64,000 nucleotides of DNA. Origin: Polyangiaceae bacterium. GTDB lineage: Bacteria > Myxococcota_A > Polyangia > Polyangiales > Polyangiaceae. Made by a program: the position numbers and the translations under genes. The stretch spans positions 186,001 to 250,000 of the forward strand of contig JADJXL010000015.1 in the NCBI GenBank assembly GCA_016715885.1, read 5' to 3'. A model generated the notes under the pieces. The model was not told the DNA's origin, searched no databases, and saw nothing but the letters and a program-made list of their open reading frames with translations. Position 1 is the first letter of the stretch, and every line of letters starts with the position of its first letter. Positions 46,273 to 55,972 of the stretch are shown in pieces.

Positions 46273-47232
46273 CTAGTCCGAGGCGTCCGATCCCTCTGCG
46301 GGCGCCTCGTCCGTCTCCGCTTCCTTGGCTTCCTTCACCGGCTTCGCCGCTTCCTCTTTCGCTTCTTTTGCTCGAGCGGCTGCGGTCGCGTCCGGCTGTT
46401 TCGGCGTCGACGCCGAGGCCGTGCCCTTTCGCGCCGTCAGGTACGAATCCTCGATGCACGAAGGGCGCATCTTTTCCGGGCACGCGATGCGAACGTGGAA
46501 GTGATCGTCGTGCACGTCGACATCCGCGGGGCTCATGAGTGCTGCAGCAGCTCGCGTGTAGATGTCCTTCGACACCTTCTTTTTCTGCGCGGCGTACGTG
46601 AGCAGGCGTTTGCGCAGTCCCATCGACACGAACACGTAGCGAACTTCGACTTTGGGATCGGTGATGAGTGCCTCGACAAACGCCCAATTTCGTTCGTCGT
46701 CAAAACGAACGATCGCGCCGTCGCGCGCTCGACCATCGCCGCCGAACGGGATGAACCGATGCGGGTTCACGTGTTTGCCGTCGGCGTGCTCCATGTAGAA
46801 GCCGACGTCTGCATCGCGACCGGATTGATGCGAGTTGTGTCCGAAGAGAGGCCCGCCGCGTTTGGCCGACAGGTCGCCGACGAACAGCACGGATCCCTTG
46901 TGCTTCTTGCGCACTTTGAACGCGGCGCGTTTGAGCACCTGCACGAGCTCGGGAGTGCCGTACGCGTGCCCTCCGCCTCGCACTTCGATCGATCTGTTCG
47001 ACGTGAGTTTTTCGCCCTTGATGAGCTTGCCGCCGTTCGGCGCTCCGACGGAAAGTGGTCCTTTTGGCGCCTTTTCGGCGGGTTTTTTGGCAGTTTTGTC
47101 CCGACGAACCTTGGCCGACGCAGCAGGTTTTGCTTTGGGTGGTGCCGCGAGCGCTGGACCGCCGGGCGCCGCGAAGCTCACGAGGGCGATTGTGAGTGCG
47201 GCGATTCCTGCGATTCGAGCGGCCAGACGCAT
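46273..47232 (-). CDS. MepA-like murein endopeptidase
   Basis: A 319-residue exported protein with a signal peptide (IAGIAALTIALVSFAAPGGPALA) and a Lys/Ala linker. The domain carries the M74-type metal motifs HQSGRDADVGFY (HxxxxxD) and HDDHFHVRI. MepA cleaves D-alanyl-meso-DAP cross-links in peptidoglycan. The C-terminus is Glu/Lys/Ala-rich low complexity. Convergent with the 45831 gene. Confidence 0.85.
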   Translation of the reverse strand: MRLAARIAGIAALTIALVSFAAPGGPALAAPPKAKPAASAKVRRDKTAKKPAEKAPKGPLSVGAPNGGKLIKGEKLTSNRSIEVRGGGHAYGTPELVQVLKRAAFKVRKKHKGSVLFVGDLSAKRGGPLFGHNSHQSGRDADVGFYMEHADGKHVNPHRFIPFGGDGRARDGAIVRFDDERNWAFVEALITDPKVEVRYVFVSMGLRKRLLTYAAQKKKVSKDIYTRAAAALMSPADVDVHDDHFHVRIACPEKMRPSCIEDSYLTARKGTASASTPKQPDATAAARAKEAKEEAAKPVKEAKEAETDEAPAEGSDASD

Positions 47233-47315
47233 GATGGAGGGACGTTAGCGCGCCTTTGCGCAGGCGCGCTCTAGAACCGAACGAGCGCGGATCGAATCTT
47301 TGATCAACAAGGAGC

Positions 47316-47344
47316 TTGACATGGGCGAAAGTGCCGAGTAGAAG
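47316..47344 (+). promoter_or_regulatory. Sigma-70-type promoter of tRNA-Arg
   Basis: TTGACA (47316-47321), 17 bases, then TAGAAG (47339-47344), ending about 35 bases before tRNA-Arg. The hexamers and spacing are identical to those before rplM. Confidence 0.7.
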
Positions 47345-47378
47345 CCTTGCCGCGTCGCCTTCCGAGGCGAAGCAACAT

Positions 47379-47452
47379 GCGCCCGTAGCTCAGCTGGATA
47401 GAGCATCGGACTTCGAATCCGAGGGTCGTCCGTTCGAATCGGTCCGGGCGTG
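47379..47452 (+). tRNA. tRNA-Arg (TCG)
   Basis: Cloverleaf with acceptor GCGCCCG/CGGGCGT (one G-T pair), D arm AGCTCAGCTGGATAGAGC, anticodon stem TCGGA/TCCGA around CTTCGAA with anticodon TCG, and T arm CGTTCGAATCG. The discriminator is G; CCA is not encoded. It reads CGN arginine codons. Confidence 0.93.
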
Positions 47453-47523
47453 CCGAGTGTTCGAGCCGCCTCTATCGGAGGAGCATCGGACGCGCGAACA
47501 GATTGACAATCGATGCAGCATCT

Positions 47524-47596
47524 GGGCCATTAGCTCAATTGGTAGAGCAGTGGACTCTTAATCCATTGGCTGAAGGTTCAAGTCCTTCATGGCCCA
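47524..47596 (+). tRNA. tRNA-Lys (CTT)
   Basis: Acceptor GGGCCAT pairs with ATGGCCC, D arm AGCTCAATTGGTAGAGC, anticodon stem GTGGA/TCCAT around CTCTTAA with anticodon CTT, T arm GGTTCAAGTCC. The discriminator is A; the following CCC is not CCA. It is 71 bases after tRNA-Arg and probably co-transcribed. Confidence 0.95.
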
Positions 47597-47620
47597 CCCA
47601 GTGTGACCCTTCGTAAGCGT

Positions 47621-47653
47621 GGCTCGAACCAACCCTGGTTCGAGCCATCGCTT
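47621..47653. terminator. Hairpin terminator between tRNA-Lys and the ABC-F gene
   Basis: GGCTCGAACCA (47621-47631) and TGGTTCGAGCC (47636-47646) form a perfect 11-bp stem with a 4-base loop, followed by ATCGCTTTTC. It stands between two convergent units and may serve both. Confidence 0.75.
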
Positions 47654-47654
47654 T

Positions 47655-49583
47655 TCAAGCCGACGCTTCCGCAATCTCCTTCTCGAGCGCTTCCCACTCT
47701 TCCATGAGCGTCAGGACGCGTTCGTCGAGCTCTTTCTGCTCGCGCTCGAACGCTGCGAGATCCGCCTTGCTGGTTTTCTCGAAAAACCCATCGCTGCAAT
47801 AAAGCGCCTCGATTTCTTTCTTCCGCGCTTCGGCCGCATCGATCGACGCCATCACCTTGTCGCGCCGCGCAGGAAGGTCCTTGATCCGATTGCGCTTTTT
47901 CTTCTGCTCCTCCCACGCCGAACCTTGCGCTGCAATCGCAGGCCCTGCGGAACCTTGTTTCGCTTCTTTCGCCTTGCGAGCGACAGCATCGGCATCCAAG
48001 TGATCGTCGCCGCAACGCTCGAGGTATTCGTCGTAGGTGCCCGGAAAATCGTTTGGCCCGGCAGGCGTCACTTCGAGAACGCGCAATGCCACTTTCGACA
48101 CGAACCAGCGATCGTGCGACACGAACAAAACCGTGCCTTCGTAATCATTGAGCGCCGAAGCCAATGCCTCGATGGCTTCCACGTCGAGGTGGTTCGTCGG
48201 TTCGTCCAAAAGCAGCACATTGGGCTCGCGAGCCAATATGGCGCAAAACAAAAGACGCGCCGCTTCGCCTCCCGATAGCATACCCACTTTCTTGTAGACA
48301 TCATCGCCATTGAACAGAAGTCGCCCGAGCCGCCCGCGCACGGCGGAATCAGGTTCGGTCGGACAAATGGCCTGCATGATGCCAATGGGCGTGGCATCCG
48401 GATCGTCGAGCACTTCACGGTGATCCTGCGCAAAATATCCCACATGCGTTTCATGCCCCCAGCGCACCGTCCCCGCATCCGCTTCGAGCACCCCCGCAAG
48501 AATTTTCAACAATGTCGACTTGCCAATGCCGTTCGGACCAATCACGGCCACACGTTCGCCCCGACGAACTCGTAACGACACGTCCTCGAGGACTCGTTTG
48601 TCGCCGTAGGATTTGGAGATATGCTCCACGTCGAGAACGTCGCGTCCACTTTGCCTGACGATCGACAATTTGAAGGAGGGCGTACGCCGCGAGCTGTCTT
48701 CGAGCTCGGGGATATCTATTTTTTCAATTTGTTTCAGCTTGCTTTGCGCCTGCTTCGCTTTCGATGCTTTGTATCGAAAACGATCCACGTACGCTTGCTT
48801 GTGCGCAACTTCGGCTTCGATTCGCGTGATTTCCGCGATCTTCCGTTCCCGATCGGCCTGTTTTTCTTTGACGAACGCCGAATAATTCCCGTGGTACAGC
48901 GTGATCGTGCCGTAATCGATGTCCAAAATGTGCGTCGCGACGTTGTCGAGAAAGCGCTGGTCGTGTGAAATCACGAGCACGACACCTTCATGCGCGCACA
49001 AGAACTTTTCGAGCCACCGGATCGTCAAAATGTCCAAGTGGTTCGTCGGTTCGTCGAGCAAGAGCACATCGGGACCACCCACGAGCACCTGGGCCAAAAG
49101 CACTCGCAACTTGAACCCACCCGACAAGGTCGCGAGGGGTTTGTCATGAACGTCCGCGGGAATTCCGAGGCCCACGAGGATCGCTGTCGCTCGAGCGCGC
49201 AGCGTGTACCCATCGTGCGTGCGGATCACATCGGAGAGCTCCGCGAGCCGATGCGCGTCTCCTGCGCCATCGTCCACGATGCGCTTTTCTTCTTCGAGCG
49301 CGGCCCACACGACGGCGTCACCCATCATCGCGAGGTCCATGATGCGCTGATCGTCTTCGAGAAAGCGGTCTTGCCTGAGCACGCCCATGCGAGCGCCGCG
49401 CGTGCGCGTGATGGTGCCTTCGGTGGGCTGATCGTCGCCTGCGAGTATCTCGAGCAGCGTCGTTTTGCCCGAGCCGTTGGCGCCCACGAGGCCGTACCGC
49501 GAGCCTCGACTCAGCTCGAGCGTTGCGCTCTCGAAGAGCACGCGCTCGCCGTATGACTTTCCCAAGTTCGACGTGACGATCAT
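47655..49583 (-). CDS. ABC-F family ATP-binding protein
   Basis: A 642-residue ABC-F protein with two ABC domains and no membrane part. The first has Walker A VGANGSGKTT, signature TLSGGFKLR and Walker B LLLDEPTNHLD; the second has GPNGIGKST, MLSGGEAARL and LLLDEPTNHLD. A linker with charged helices joins them, and a C-terminal coiled coil (RDKVMASIDAAEARKKEIEALY...) is Uup-like. ABC-F proteins act on the ribosome E site to rescue stalling or give antibiotic protection. The ATG at 49583 removes a long spurious extension. Confidence 0.93.
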   Translation of the reverse strand: MIVTSNLGKSYGERVLFESATLELSRGSRYGLVGANGSGKTTLLEILAGDDQPTEGTITRTRGARMGVLRQDRFLEDDQRIMDLAMMGDAVVWAALEEEKRIVDDGAGDAHRLAELSDVIRTHDGYTLRARATAILVGLGIPADVHDKPLATLSGGFKLRVLLAQVLVGGPDVLLLDEPTNHLDILTIRWLEKFLCAHEGVVLVISHDQRFLDNVATHILDIDYGTITLYHGNYSAFVKEKQADRERKIAEITRIEAEVAHKQAYVDRFRYKASKAKQAQSKLKQIEKIDIPELEDSSRRTPSFKLSIVRQSGRDVLDVEHISKSYGDKRVLEDVSLRVRRGERVAVIGPNGIGKSTLLKILAGVLEADAGTVRWGHETHVGYFAQDHREVLDDPDATPIGIMQAICPTEPDSAVRGRLGRLLFNGDDVYKKVGMLSGGEAARLLFCAILAREPNVLLLDEPTNHLDVEAIEALASALNDYEGTVLFVSHDRWFVSKVALRVLEVTPAGPNDFPGTYDEYLERCGDDHLDADAVARKAKEAKQGSAGPAIAAQGSAWEEQKKKRNRIKDLPARRDKVMASIDAAEARKKEIEALYCSDGFFEKTSKADLAAFEREQKELDERVLTLMEEWEALEKEIAEASA

Positions 49584-49664
49584 TGCGACTTGGGTGTGGT
49601 ATAGCCGAAGGTCGAAGATTTGGGGACGCTTGTGTAACCTGCTTTCGCGCCCCGAGGAGAGCAC

Positions 49665-50273
49665 GTGCGCCTTCGAGATTTGATCAACGATCCGAGCACC
49701 ACCATCGATGCGATCGGCCGCTACCTCGACGGCCTTGGAGCGGACGAGCGACTCGCCGAGACGCGCACGTTGTCGCGCAACGATCAGCGCACGCTGTACG
49801 AAAAGGCTTCGAGCGCCGAGTCGATCACGCTCGAACACTTTGTGCCCGAAGGAATTGCGCCTCGCATCGCGGTGCATCACGACGGGCGCAACACGCTCCC
49901 GCTACCGGCGAGCATGAAGCTATTTCAGAAGCGTTTTTGCCGTCCCGAGGATGGTTCGTCGCGGCTGTTCGGGTACAACCAGTCGCCGTTCTTGTCCACG
50001 GTTGGGCCAGGCTGCTTCGTCGCGATTTACACGAAGGGCAATGCCGATTGGGAAAAACGCGGAGCCGTGGTGATCGATTACTTCCAGGTACCGGATGGTC
50101 CGGTCGCCGATGGTTGGCCGAAGGTGATTCCGAATTCGAAGGGATTACAGTATTTCGTTTACAACGGGACGCGCGACTTCATGCGTCTCGTGTCGAAGCA
50201 CGTATCCATTGGCGCGGCATACAAGGGCGAAAAGGCGCTGGACCATTATTTTATCCTTTGTAGGGATCGCTGA
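49665..50273 (+). CDS. Hypothetical conserved-looking protein
   Basis: A 202-residue cytoplasmic protein. It has a helical start (MRLRDLINDPSTTIDAIGRYLDGL), then strands with GSSRLFGYNQSPFLSTVGPGCFVAIY and a C-terminal aromatic pattern (FVYNGTRDFMRLV). GAGGAGA precedes the GTG at 49665. The fold and role are not recognised. Confidence 0.75.
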   Translation: MRLRDLINDPSTTIDAIGRYLDGLGADERLAETRTLSRNDQRTLYEKASSAESITLEHFVPEGIAPRIAVHHDGRNTLPLPASMKLFQKRFCRPEDGSSRLFGYNQSPFLSTVGPGCFVAIYTKGNADWEKRGAVVIDYFQVPDGPVADGWPKVIPNSKGLQYFVYNGTRDFMRLVSKHVSIGAAYKGEKALDHYFILCRDR

Positions 50274-50280
50274 CACACCG

Positions 50281-52122
50281 TCACCTCCTCGCCATCTCCG
50301 CGATATCCCCCAATACCGGCAGAGACAACTTCGCTTTCATGCGCACCTGGCTTCCGCCATGTTGCGCTACCTCCGACACGATTTGCCACGGAATGATTCC
50401 TTCGCCGCGCGCAGGCAACGTGGCCAATGACTCGATTTCCTGGGCAGCCTTTTCGAGCGCCGCGTCGTGATCGTCGTCCAAAAACCATAACGTCACGCCC
50501 GCAATGGATGCAAATCCCGCCGCTACCGATCCTTGTGACGCCGCATTTACCAAATCGGGAACGCCTGCAATCGTCTGCTCGGTAATGCCTTCACGCGCAG
50601 CACGGAGCCGCACGAGCATCGGCGCTTCGTCCTCGCCCAATCCAATCCACGTGCGACTCCCATCGGGCACGACATAAAGATGCGTCGTGTGCGCAGGTGC
50701 AGCATCCTTTGTCAATGGACGCGATTTGATCTCGATATGCAAACTCCCCTTCGGCAATGCGGCCGGGAGAGCAGCCACGTTCATCGTCGTCGACCAGCGA
50801 TCGGCGGTCGTGACAGAAGCCGCTCCGCCAAGCCGCTTGCGATCGAGCTCGTTACCAACGCGTACGATTTCCTCAATGCCCCGCGTCCACCGCTCCGTCG
50901 GCTCTTCGATGGCAAACATGGCCCACCCTCGAAGCGCCCGAAATGCGGCTGCTCGATTGGCCGGTTTCTTGTTGTCTTTCTTGTACGCAGCGAGCGCCTT
51001 TTCGGCCGCCGCGCGATCGATGCCATACGCAAATGCGTACGAACCACCCGTGAAAAAGAGCGACGACACATTCGCATTGAATGTGTCGAGAAGCGCGGAA
51101 TCGTACCCGTCTTCGACCATTTCCCCACGGAATGTTTTCAAAAATTCGTCACGCAGCGGGGCGAGCGCCTGCGCATTGGCGGCATGCCCATGCATCGCCA
51201 CGGCCGAATCCTTGGGCAAACGCGCAAATGAAGCGACCGATTCCGATTGAAGCGGAACGCGCGCGGATATCGCCCGAGAGAGAACGGACGGGTCTTGCCG
51301 AAAACCGAGCACCGCTTCGGCTTCGATGTCCGTTTTTCCCCACGAACCCACGAGCGACAAACGCTCGATGTCCCGGAAAAACGACATCGCCCACTGTTCG
51401 CCCGCCGCTTCGGCCCAGTCATTCGTATTGCCGTCCGACGCTTCGTCGGCAATTTGTGCAAAAAGCTGCCCGCTCTGCAATTCGAGGCGCACGTCGCCGT
51501 CGAGCGCTTCACGCGTGACCGTGCGTCCGAGGTATAGGCCCGCCGCTTCGAGCAATTCGTCGTCGCTTGCGCACACCACGCGCGCCCGAGCGTCGTCTTC
51601 GATACCGACGAAAGCGCATGCGCCGAGCGAAGTGGAATCCGAATCTTCATCGCCTGGCGTGCCGGTGATACGCAAGAGGCCGCGCTGGGGGTGCAATGTG
51701 AACATTTGGCCGAGCCGCGGCACCATTTCGGGGGCCACGGGAATCGATACGGCCAATCGCTCGAAGTCTGTCCCGAAAAACGCTAGATCGACTTGTCCGG
51801 TAAGGTCGACGACCGAAGCGACCGACGGGCCGAGCATGCCCATTGCGAGAATGTCCGGCGAAAGGCCGGGAGAACCGACGCCAATCACGCGCAGGAGTCG
51901 CTCGGCATTCTTCCACGACATCTCGAGGTTTTCCGCGTGAAGCCGCGCGATCATGTCCGTGGGCGCCTCGCCATTGAGCGAGACGACCGGCGGCGTAGCG
52001 GCGACTTCCAAACGCGAGGGCGCCACTTCGACGGGCATGGGAGGCACCGCGGGACGCGGCGAAGCGCAGGCGGAAAGGCCGAGGGCGAAAAGGATGGGGA
52101 GAGTGTGGGGAATCTTGTTCAT
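50281..52122 (-). CDS. Large hypothetical lipoprotein
   Basis: A 613-residue lipoprotein (signal PHTLPILFALGLSAC) with a Pro/Val linker and a long mixed alpha/beta body (residues 60-600), including FFGTDFERLAVSIPVAPE and FAYGIDRAAAEKALAAY. No family is recognised; its size and lipid anchor suggest an envelope protein. The ATG at 52122 begins the signal. It lies 14 bases downstream of the next gene's stop, as the second gene of a pair. Confidence 0.75.
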   Translation of the reverse strand: MNKIPHTLPILFALGLSACASPRPAVPPMPVEVAPSRLEVAATPPVVSLNGEAPTDMIARLHAENLEMSWKNAERLLRVIGVGSPGLSPDILAMGMLGPSVASVVDLTGQVDLAFFGTDFERLAVSIPVAPEMVPRLGQMFTLHPQRGLLRITGTPGDEDSDSTSLGACAFVGIEDDARARVVCASDDELLEAAGLYLGRTVTREALDGDVRLELQSGQLFAQIADEASDGNTNDWAEAAGEQWAMSFFRDIERLSLVGSWGKTDIEAEAVLGFRQDPSVLSRAISARVPLQSESVASFARLPKDSAVAMHGHAANAQALAPLRDEFLKTFRGEMVEDGYDSALLDTFNANVSSLFFTGGSYAFAYGIDRAAAEKALAAYKKDNKKPANRAAAFRALRGWAMFAIEEPTERWTRGIEEIVRVGNELDRKRLGGAASVTTADRWSTTMNVAALPAALPKGSLHIEIKSRPLTKDAAPAHTTHLYVVPDGSRTWIGLGEDEAPMLVRLRAAREGITEQTIAGVPDLVNAASQGSVAAGFASIAGVTLWFLDDDHDAALEKAAQEIESLATLPARGEGIIPWQIVSEVAQHGGSQVRMKAKLSLPVLGDIAEMARR

Positions 52123-52136
52123 GACAAATGACGCCC

Positions 52137-52787
52137 TCACCTCGCCCCACCCAATCGCGAAAGCAGCACCGATTGCACCGATTTCTTCACGATGCCCGAA
52201 TTCTTTTCAATCTCCGCCGGCATCCAAAAATAAAGCACGCGCCCGGATGCTTCGGCACTCGAACGCACGAACGACATCCCATTCGCATCCACGCGCTCCG
52301 TGCTTTGCGGGTAACACTCTTTGCACAAACACGGAAGCAGCGCCTTGTCCTCGTGTTTCGTCACGTTCACCGGCGGCGCAATGCCCGAGCTCCATGCGGC
52401 TCCATCGAGCAATGCCGCAGAAGCCACATCGAGCGCCCGCGGAGTTTGGAGAGACATACCCAGCGTCCCCGGCGCCGCATTGATGCCTTTGCCATTGGCA
52501 AACCGAATCCGCGGCACGTGCGACGTGATGTCCGTAATCGGCACACGATTGCGCCCAGACTTCCAACCTTTACCGCTTCGCTGCGGACTCTCCAACACCG
52601 CAACGAGCCACAAACTGTCCGCCGGCGGCCTCACCGTCACCAGAAACAAACGCCCACCAGCAGATAACGAATCGAGCGCCTTGTTCGAGCTGGCATAGGT
52701 ATCGATCGGCCAGATCTTCCCCGGCTTGCGCCCGCCCGCTTCTTTTTCGAATACCGCTTTGCTCACGATGGCCAGGATGTCCGCCAT
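52137..52787 (-). CDS. Hypothetical protein, first of a lipoprotein pair
   Basis: A 216-residue protein with a helical N-terminus (ADILAIVSKAVFEKEAGGRK) and strands (LFLVTVRPPADSLWLVAVLESP). A CLCKECYP motif supplies four Cys-rich positions that could bind zinc. The start may be ATG 52787 or GTG 52793. It is upstream of the lipoprotein gene on the same strand and divergent from the HEAT-AKR gene. Function unknown. Confidence 0.65.
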   Translation of the reverse strand: MADILAIVSKAVFEKEAGGRKPGKIWPIDTYASSNKALDSLSAGGRLFLVTVRPPADSLWLVAVLESPQRSGKGWKSGRNRVPITDITSHVPRIRFANGKGINAAPGTLGMSLQTPRALDVASAALLDGAAWSSGIAPPVNVTKHEDKALLPCLCKECYPQSTERVDANGMSFVRSSAEASGRVLYFWMPAEIEKNSGIVKKSVQSVLLSRLGGAR

Positions 52788-52822
52788 GTCCACGACTGTA
52801 TCAGAACGATAAAGTGACCACC

Positions 52823-55702
52823 ATGAATGGCATCACGCCCGCCATCACGCGCCTGTGCGACGAAAACGTCGCCGTGCGTCGAGCTGCCGTCGACGAGCTC
52901 GATCTTGGTCCCGTGCCGCATCGTTTTGCACTCCGGCACGTGCTCGTCACCGATGACGATGCCGAAGTGCGAGCGAAAGCAGCTCACAAGCTCGGCGAAG
53001 CGCGCATACGCCGCGCTATCCCGGCGCTCGTCGAAGCAGCAAGCGACCCGATGCCGTCGGTGCGTGATCATGCGCTGCGAGCACTCGGAAGACTCGGTGC
53101 TCCCGAAGTCTTGACGATCGCGAAGGAAGCCGTGCGGTACGAACCTGTTTGGTGGGTGCGTCGCGCAGCGATCCGGGCAGCGGCCGCGGCAAGCCGAAAG
53201 GACGCCCTCGCGGTGCTCATCGATGCGCTGTCGGACCCGTTTTGGCGCGTGCGTCATGCGGCCGTGCAAGCGCTCGCAACACTCGGCGAAGATGATCTCG
53301 ATGTGCGCGAACAGGTTCGTCATGCCGAACATTTGGAACGCCAACGAATTGTGGACGATGCGCCCTCCGCAAGCCCCCTCGCGTTTGCGGCGAGGTATCT
53401 CGATGCGGTCTGGAATGGCAAACCCACGGACGATGCCGCGATTGTCGGTGCTTCTTCGTCGCCGGTCCCGTTCGTCCCGCAAGCGTTTGCCGATGAAGAT
53501 CCTGCCGTCGTCACAGCGCGTCTCGAAAAAGCGAACGATGCCGATGTTCCATCGCGAGCGCTCGTGGCTTGGCTCGGCAATCCTCACGCAGCGCTGCGAA
53601 CACTGGCGCGACGAAAACTTCGAGACCGTAACGATTTCGATGCGCTGCTCGATGCTCTTCGCTGGTTCGACGAACCTCGTGTGCCGCATGCTGCCGCGGA
53701 AGTTCGAGCGATCTGCGATCGCCTCGGTGCGGACGACATCACGCTTGCTCGACGCGTGCTCATGCAGCGCGTTTCGCCGGGCGCCGTTGCGTGGGCAGCG
53801 GAAGTCGCCTCGCTTCGCGGATGCACCGAATCGATCGACCGCGTGCGTACGCTCGCGCGTGAAGGCTCAGCCGAGATCCGACGAGCAGCCATTCGAGGGC
53901 TCGTTCGCGATGAACGATCGCTGGAGATCGTGCTCGCGGCGTTGAACGACGAGGATCCGCTCGTTCGATCGGCCGCTCTCACGGCATGGGAGAATCGTCC
54001 CCGTTCAGGTCGTGTGATCGATGCGTGGATCGAAGCGCTGCTCGCGTTTGCGCCTCGAGCGTCGACCCTTCGTGAGCGTCGCGCCGTCGCGGAAGCGGCT
54101 GCGATCAGCGGTGACGAAGCGCTCTTGCAGCGTGCACTGGACGATGCAGATGCTTCCGTCGTCGCGACGGCCATCTCGGCGCTCGCAGCGATGGGCGCAC
54201 TTGGTTCGTCCGAGCGAACCCGCGCTTTGTCGAGCGAAGATCCATGGATTCGTGGAGCAGCGCTCGACTTGCATGCTGCTCTACGCACGGCGATGAGAGA
54301 TCCGGATCCCTGGGTTTGTCGTGCTGCAACGGACTTGGTCGTCCGTGATCGTACGAAGGTTTCACCAAATGAACTTCGCGCGTTCGCGCTCGCGGGAGCG
54401 CTTCATGCAGATGCGTGGGTGCGCGCGCGCGTGGCGGAACTGCTCGATCCACGGCATCGGGAGGAGCTTCGTGCGCTGCTGCGTTTGTCCGGAGATACCG
54501 CACCGATGGTGCGTGCAGCCGCCGCGTCGGTGCTCGAAGCGATGCCATCGCTCGAAGAGCATGTCTCGGCGCTGCTCGATGCTGGCGAAGCGGATAAAAC
54601 GGTGCGCAAATCGGCGTTCACGTGGCTCGTGCGTCGCGGAGACGACGCGGCGTTTCAGCACTTGATCGAAGCGCTCGAACGTGACTCCGAAGAGCAAGTG
54701 GTGACGCAGCATCTCGAGGCATTGTCGTTGGTTTTTCCGGAACGGTCATTCGAACGAGCGCCGCATTTGCAAGACCGGCGGCCAATTGCAGCAATCACTG
54801 GCGACGCGCCCATTCGGCGGCAACACGAAAGTCGTTCGGCGCGCTCGTTGCGGCCGCTCGGTAAAACCGGCCTTCATGTATCGCCGCTCGTGCTCTCCGG
54901 GGCGCATGGCCTTCCGGCGTCCGCGTGCGCAGAAGCGTTCGATGCCGGCGTGCGGGCGTTTTTTTGGGAGCCGCGATATCAGGAATTGACGCGATTTTTA
55001 CGCTCGCGGCGCGTGGCGCGTGACGCGCTCGTGGTCACTGCCGGCACGTATTTCGCAGGCCCGGACGCCATTCGATTGGACGTCGAACGAATGCTGAAGC
55101 GGCTTCGATTCGATTATTTCGACGTGTTCTTGCTCTTTTGGGTTCGTTCTTCCGAACGTTTGTCCGAAGAAGATTATGCAGCGCTCGATCGGCTTCGAAC
55201 CGAAGGCAAACTGCGCACGTTCGGGTTTTCCTCGCACGATCGCACGATCTGCGTCGATGCAATGATGCGCGCTCCATGGCCCGTCGTGATGACGCGGCAT
55301 AGCGCCGCGCATCCGGGTGCAGAGGAGCGGGTTTTTCCAAAGGCACTCGAACGAGGCACCGGCGTGCTCACGTTTACGGCGACATGTTATGGGCGATTGC
55401 TGCGCCCCACGGCTGCGCCGAGCGACGTAGCCATGAACAAGCTCCCCACAGCGCCCGATTGTTATCGATATTCTTTGTCACAACCTGGCGTATCCGCATG
55501 TCTGACGGCGCCGCGCGATCGGCAGGAGCTATTCGAGAACCTCGAAGTGCTCGATTCTCCGGAGCTCGACGGCGACGCCGCGGAATTTCTTCGATCGCAC
55601 GGGGCTGCGGTGCGTGCGGAAAATCGACGATTCGATGCGCTCGTGCGCCGAGCGCCTGGTGGTCCTCACGATCGCCTTCGCGAGCTGCTCGACGAGGGCT
55701 GA
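52823..55702 (+). CDS. HEAT-repeat protein fused to degenerate aldo/keto reductase
   Basis: A 959-residue two-part protein. Residues 1-660 are HEAT/PBS-type helical repeats (for example DPMPSVRDHALRALGRLGAP, DPFWRVRHAAVQALATLG). Residues 673-950 have the aldo/keto reductase fold start LRPLGKTGLHVSPLVLSG. The catalytic tetrad is largely missing: the FDTAxxYG motif reads FFWEPRY (Asp lost, Tyr kept), the lysine strand reads VVTAGTYF, and the His motif LLHRP reads LLFWVR. It may bind NADPH without reducing a substrate. It ends 44 bases before the retron RNA left repeat and is on the same strand. Confidence 0.8.
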   Translation: MNGITPAITRLCDENVAVRRAAVDELDLGPVPHRFALRHVLVTDDDAEVRAKAAHKLGEARIRRAIPALVEAASDPMPSVRDHALRALGRLGAPEVLTIAKEAVRYEPVWWVRRAAIRAAAAASRKDALAVLIDALSDPFWRVRHAAVQALATLGEDDLDVREQVRHAEHLERQRIVDDAPSASPLAFAARYLDAVWNGKPTDDAAIVGASSSPVPFVPQAFADEDPAVVTARLEKANDADVPSRALVAWLGNPHAALRTLARRKLRDRNDFDALLDALRWFDEPRVPHAAAEVRAICDRLGADDITLARRVLMQRVSPGAVAWAAEVASLRGCTESIDRVRTLAREGSAEIRRAAIRGLVRDERSLEIVLAALNDEDPLVRSAALTAWENRPRSGRVIDAWIEALLAFAPRASTLRERRAVAEAAAISGDEALLQRALDDADASVVATAISALAAMGALGSSERTRALSSEDPWIRGAALDLHAALRTAMRDPDPWVCRAATDLVVRDRTKVSPNELRAFALAGALHADAWVRARVAELLDPRHREELRALLRLSGDTAPMVRAAAASVLEAMPSLEEHVSALLDAGEADKTVRKSAFTWLVRRGDDAAFQHLIEALERDSEEQVVTQHLEALSLVFPERSFERAPHLQDRRPIAAITGDAPIRRQHESRSARSLRPLGKTGLHVSPLVLSGAHGLPASACAEAFDAGVRAFFWEPRYQELTRFLRSRRVARDALVVTAGTYFAGPDAIRLDVERMLKRLRFDYFDVFLLFWVRSSERLSEEDYAALDRLRTEGKLRTFGFSSHDRTICVDAMMRAPWPVVMTRHSAAHPGAEERVFPKALERGTGVLTFTATCYGRLLRPTAAPSDVAMNKLPTAPDCYRYSLSQPGVSACLTAPRDRQELFENLEVLDSPELDGDAAEFLRSHGAAVRAENRRFDALVRRAPGGPHDRLRELLDEG

Positions 55703-55746
55703 CAGAATTTGCTTCCATTTTGCATGAAGGCGTGATTGACTGGTTT

Positions 55747-55905
55747 TGCGCTCCTGGAGGCGCTGCAGCCAGCTATCTGTCCGCGATGTCACGTCGCGGC
55801 TGACCCCGACGACCATTGGAGAACGAAGCGCACGAGGACCGCCCTGCGGGGCTTTTCGTCCTAGTTCGCCTCTGCCGTGCAGGTGGCGATTCCTCCAGGA
55901 GCGCA
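55747..55905 (+). ncRNA. Candidate retron msr-msd RNA
   Basis: Bounded by perfect 14-nt inverted repeats a1 TGCGCTCCTGGAGG (55747-55760) and a2 CCTCCAGGAGCGCA (55892-55905), as in retrons. Inside is a hairpin CCGCGA-N7-TCGCGG (55781-55799) for msr and an imperfect msd stem near ACGAGGAC (55831-55838) and GTCCTAGT (55858-55865). The reverse transcriptase gene starts 67 bases after a2. AGC at about 55770 is one candidate for the branch G. Total length 159 nt. Confidence 0.78.
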
Positions 55906-55972
55906 GCTTTTTCGACGTAATGGTTGGCGTTTCTGCTTAACGCCGCCGCTCGACCTTTGCTAACCTCGCTGC

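Noticed and set aside
49584..49880. N-terminal extension of the ABC-F gene
   Set aside because: Overlaps the 49665 gene and lacks similarity to ABC-F N-termini.
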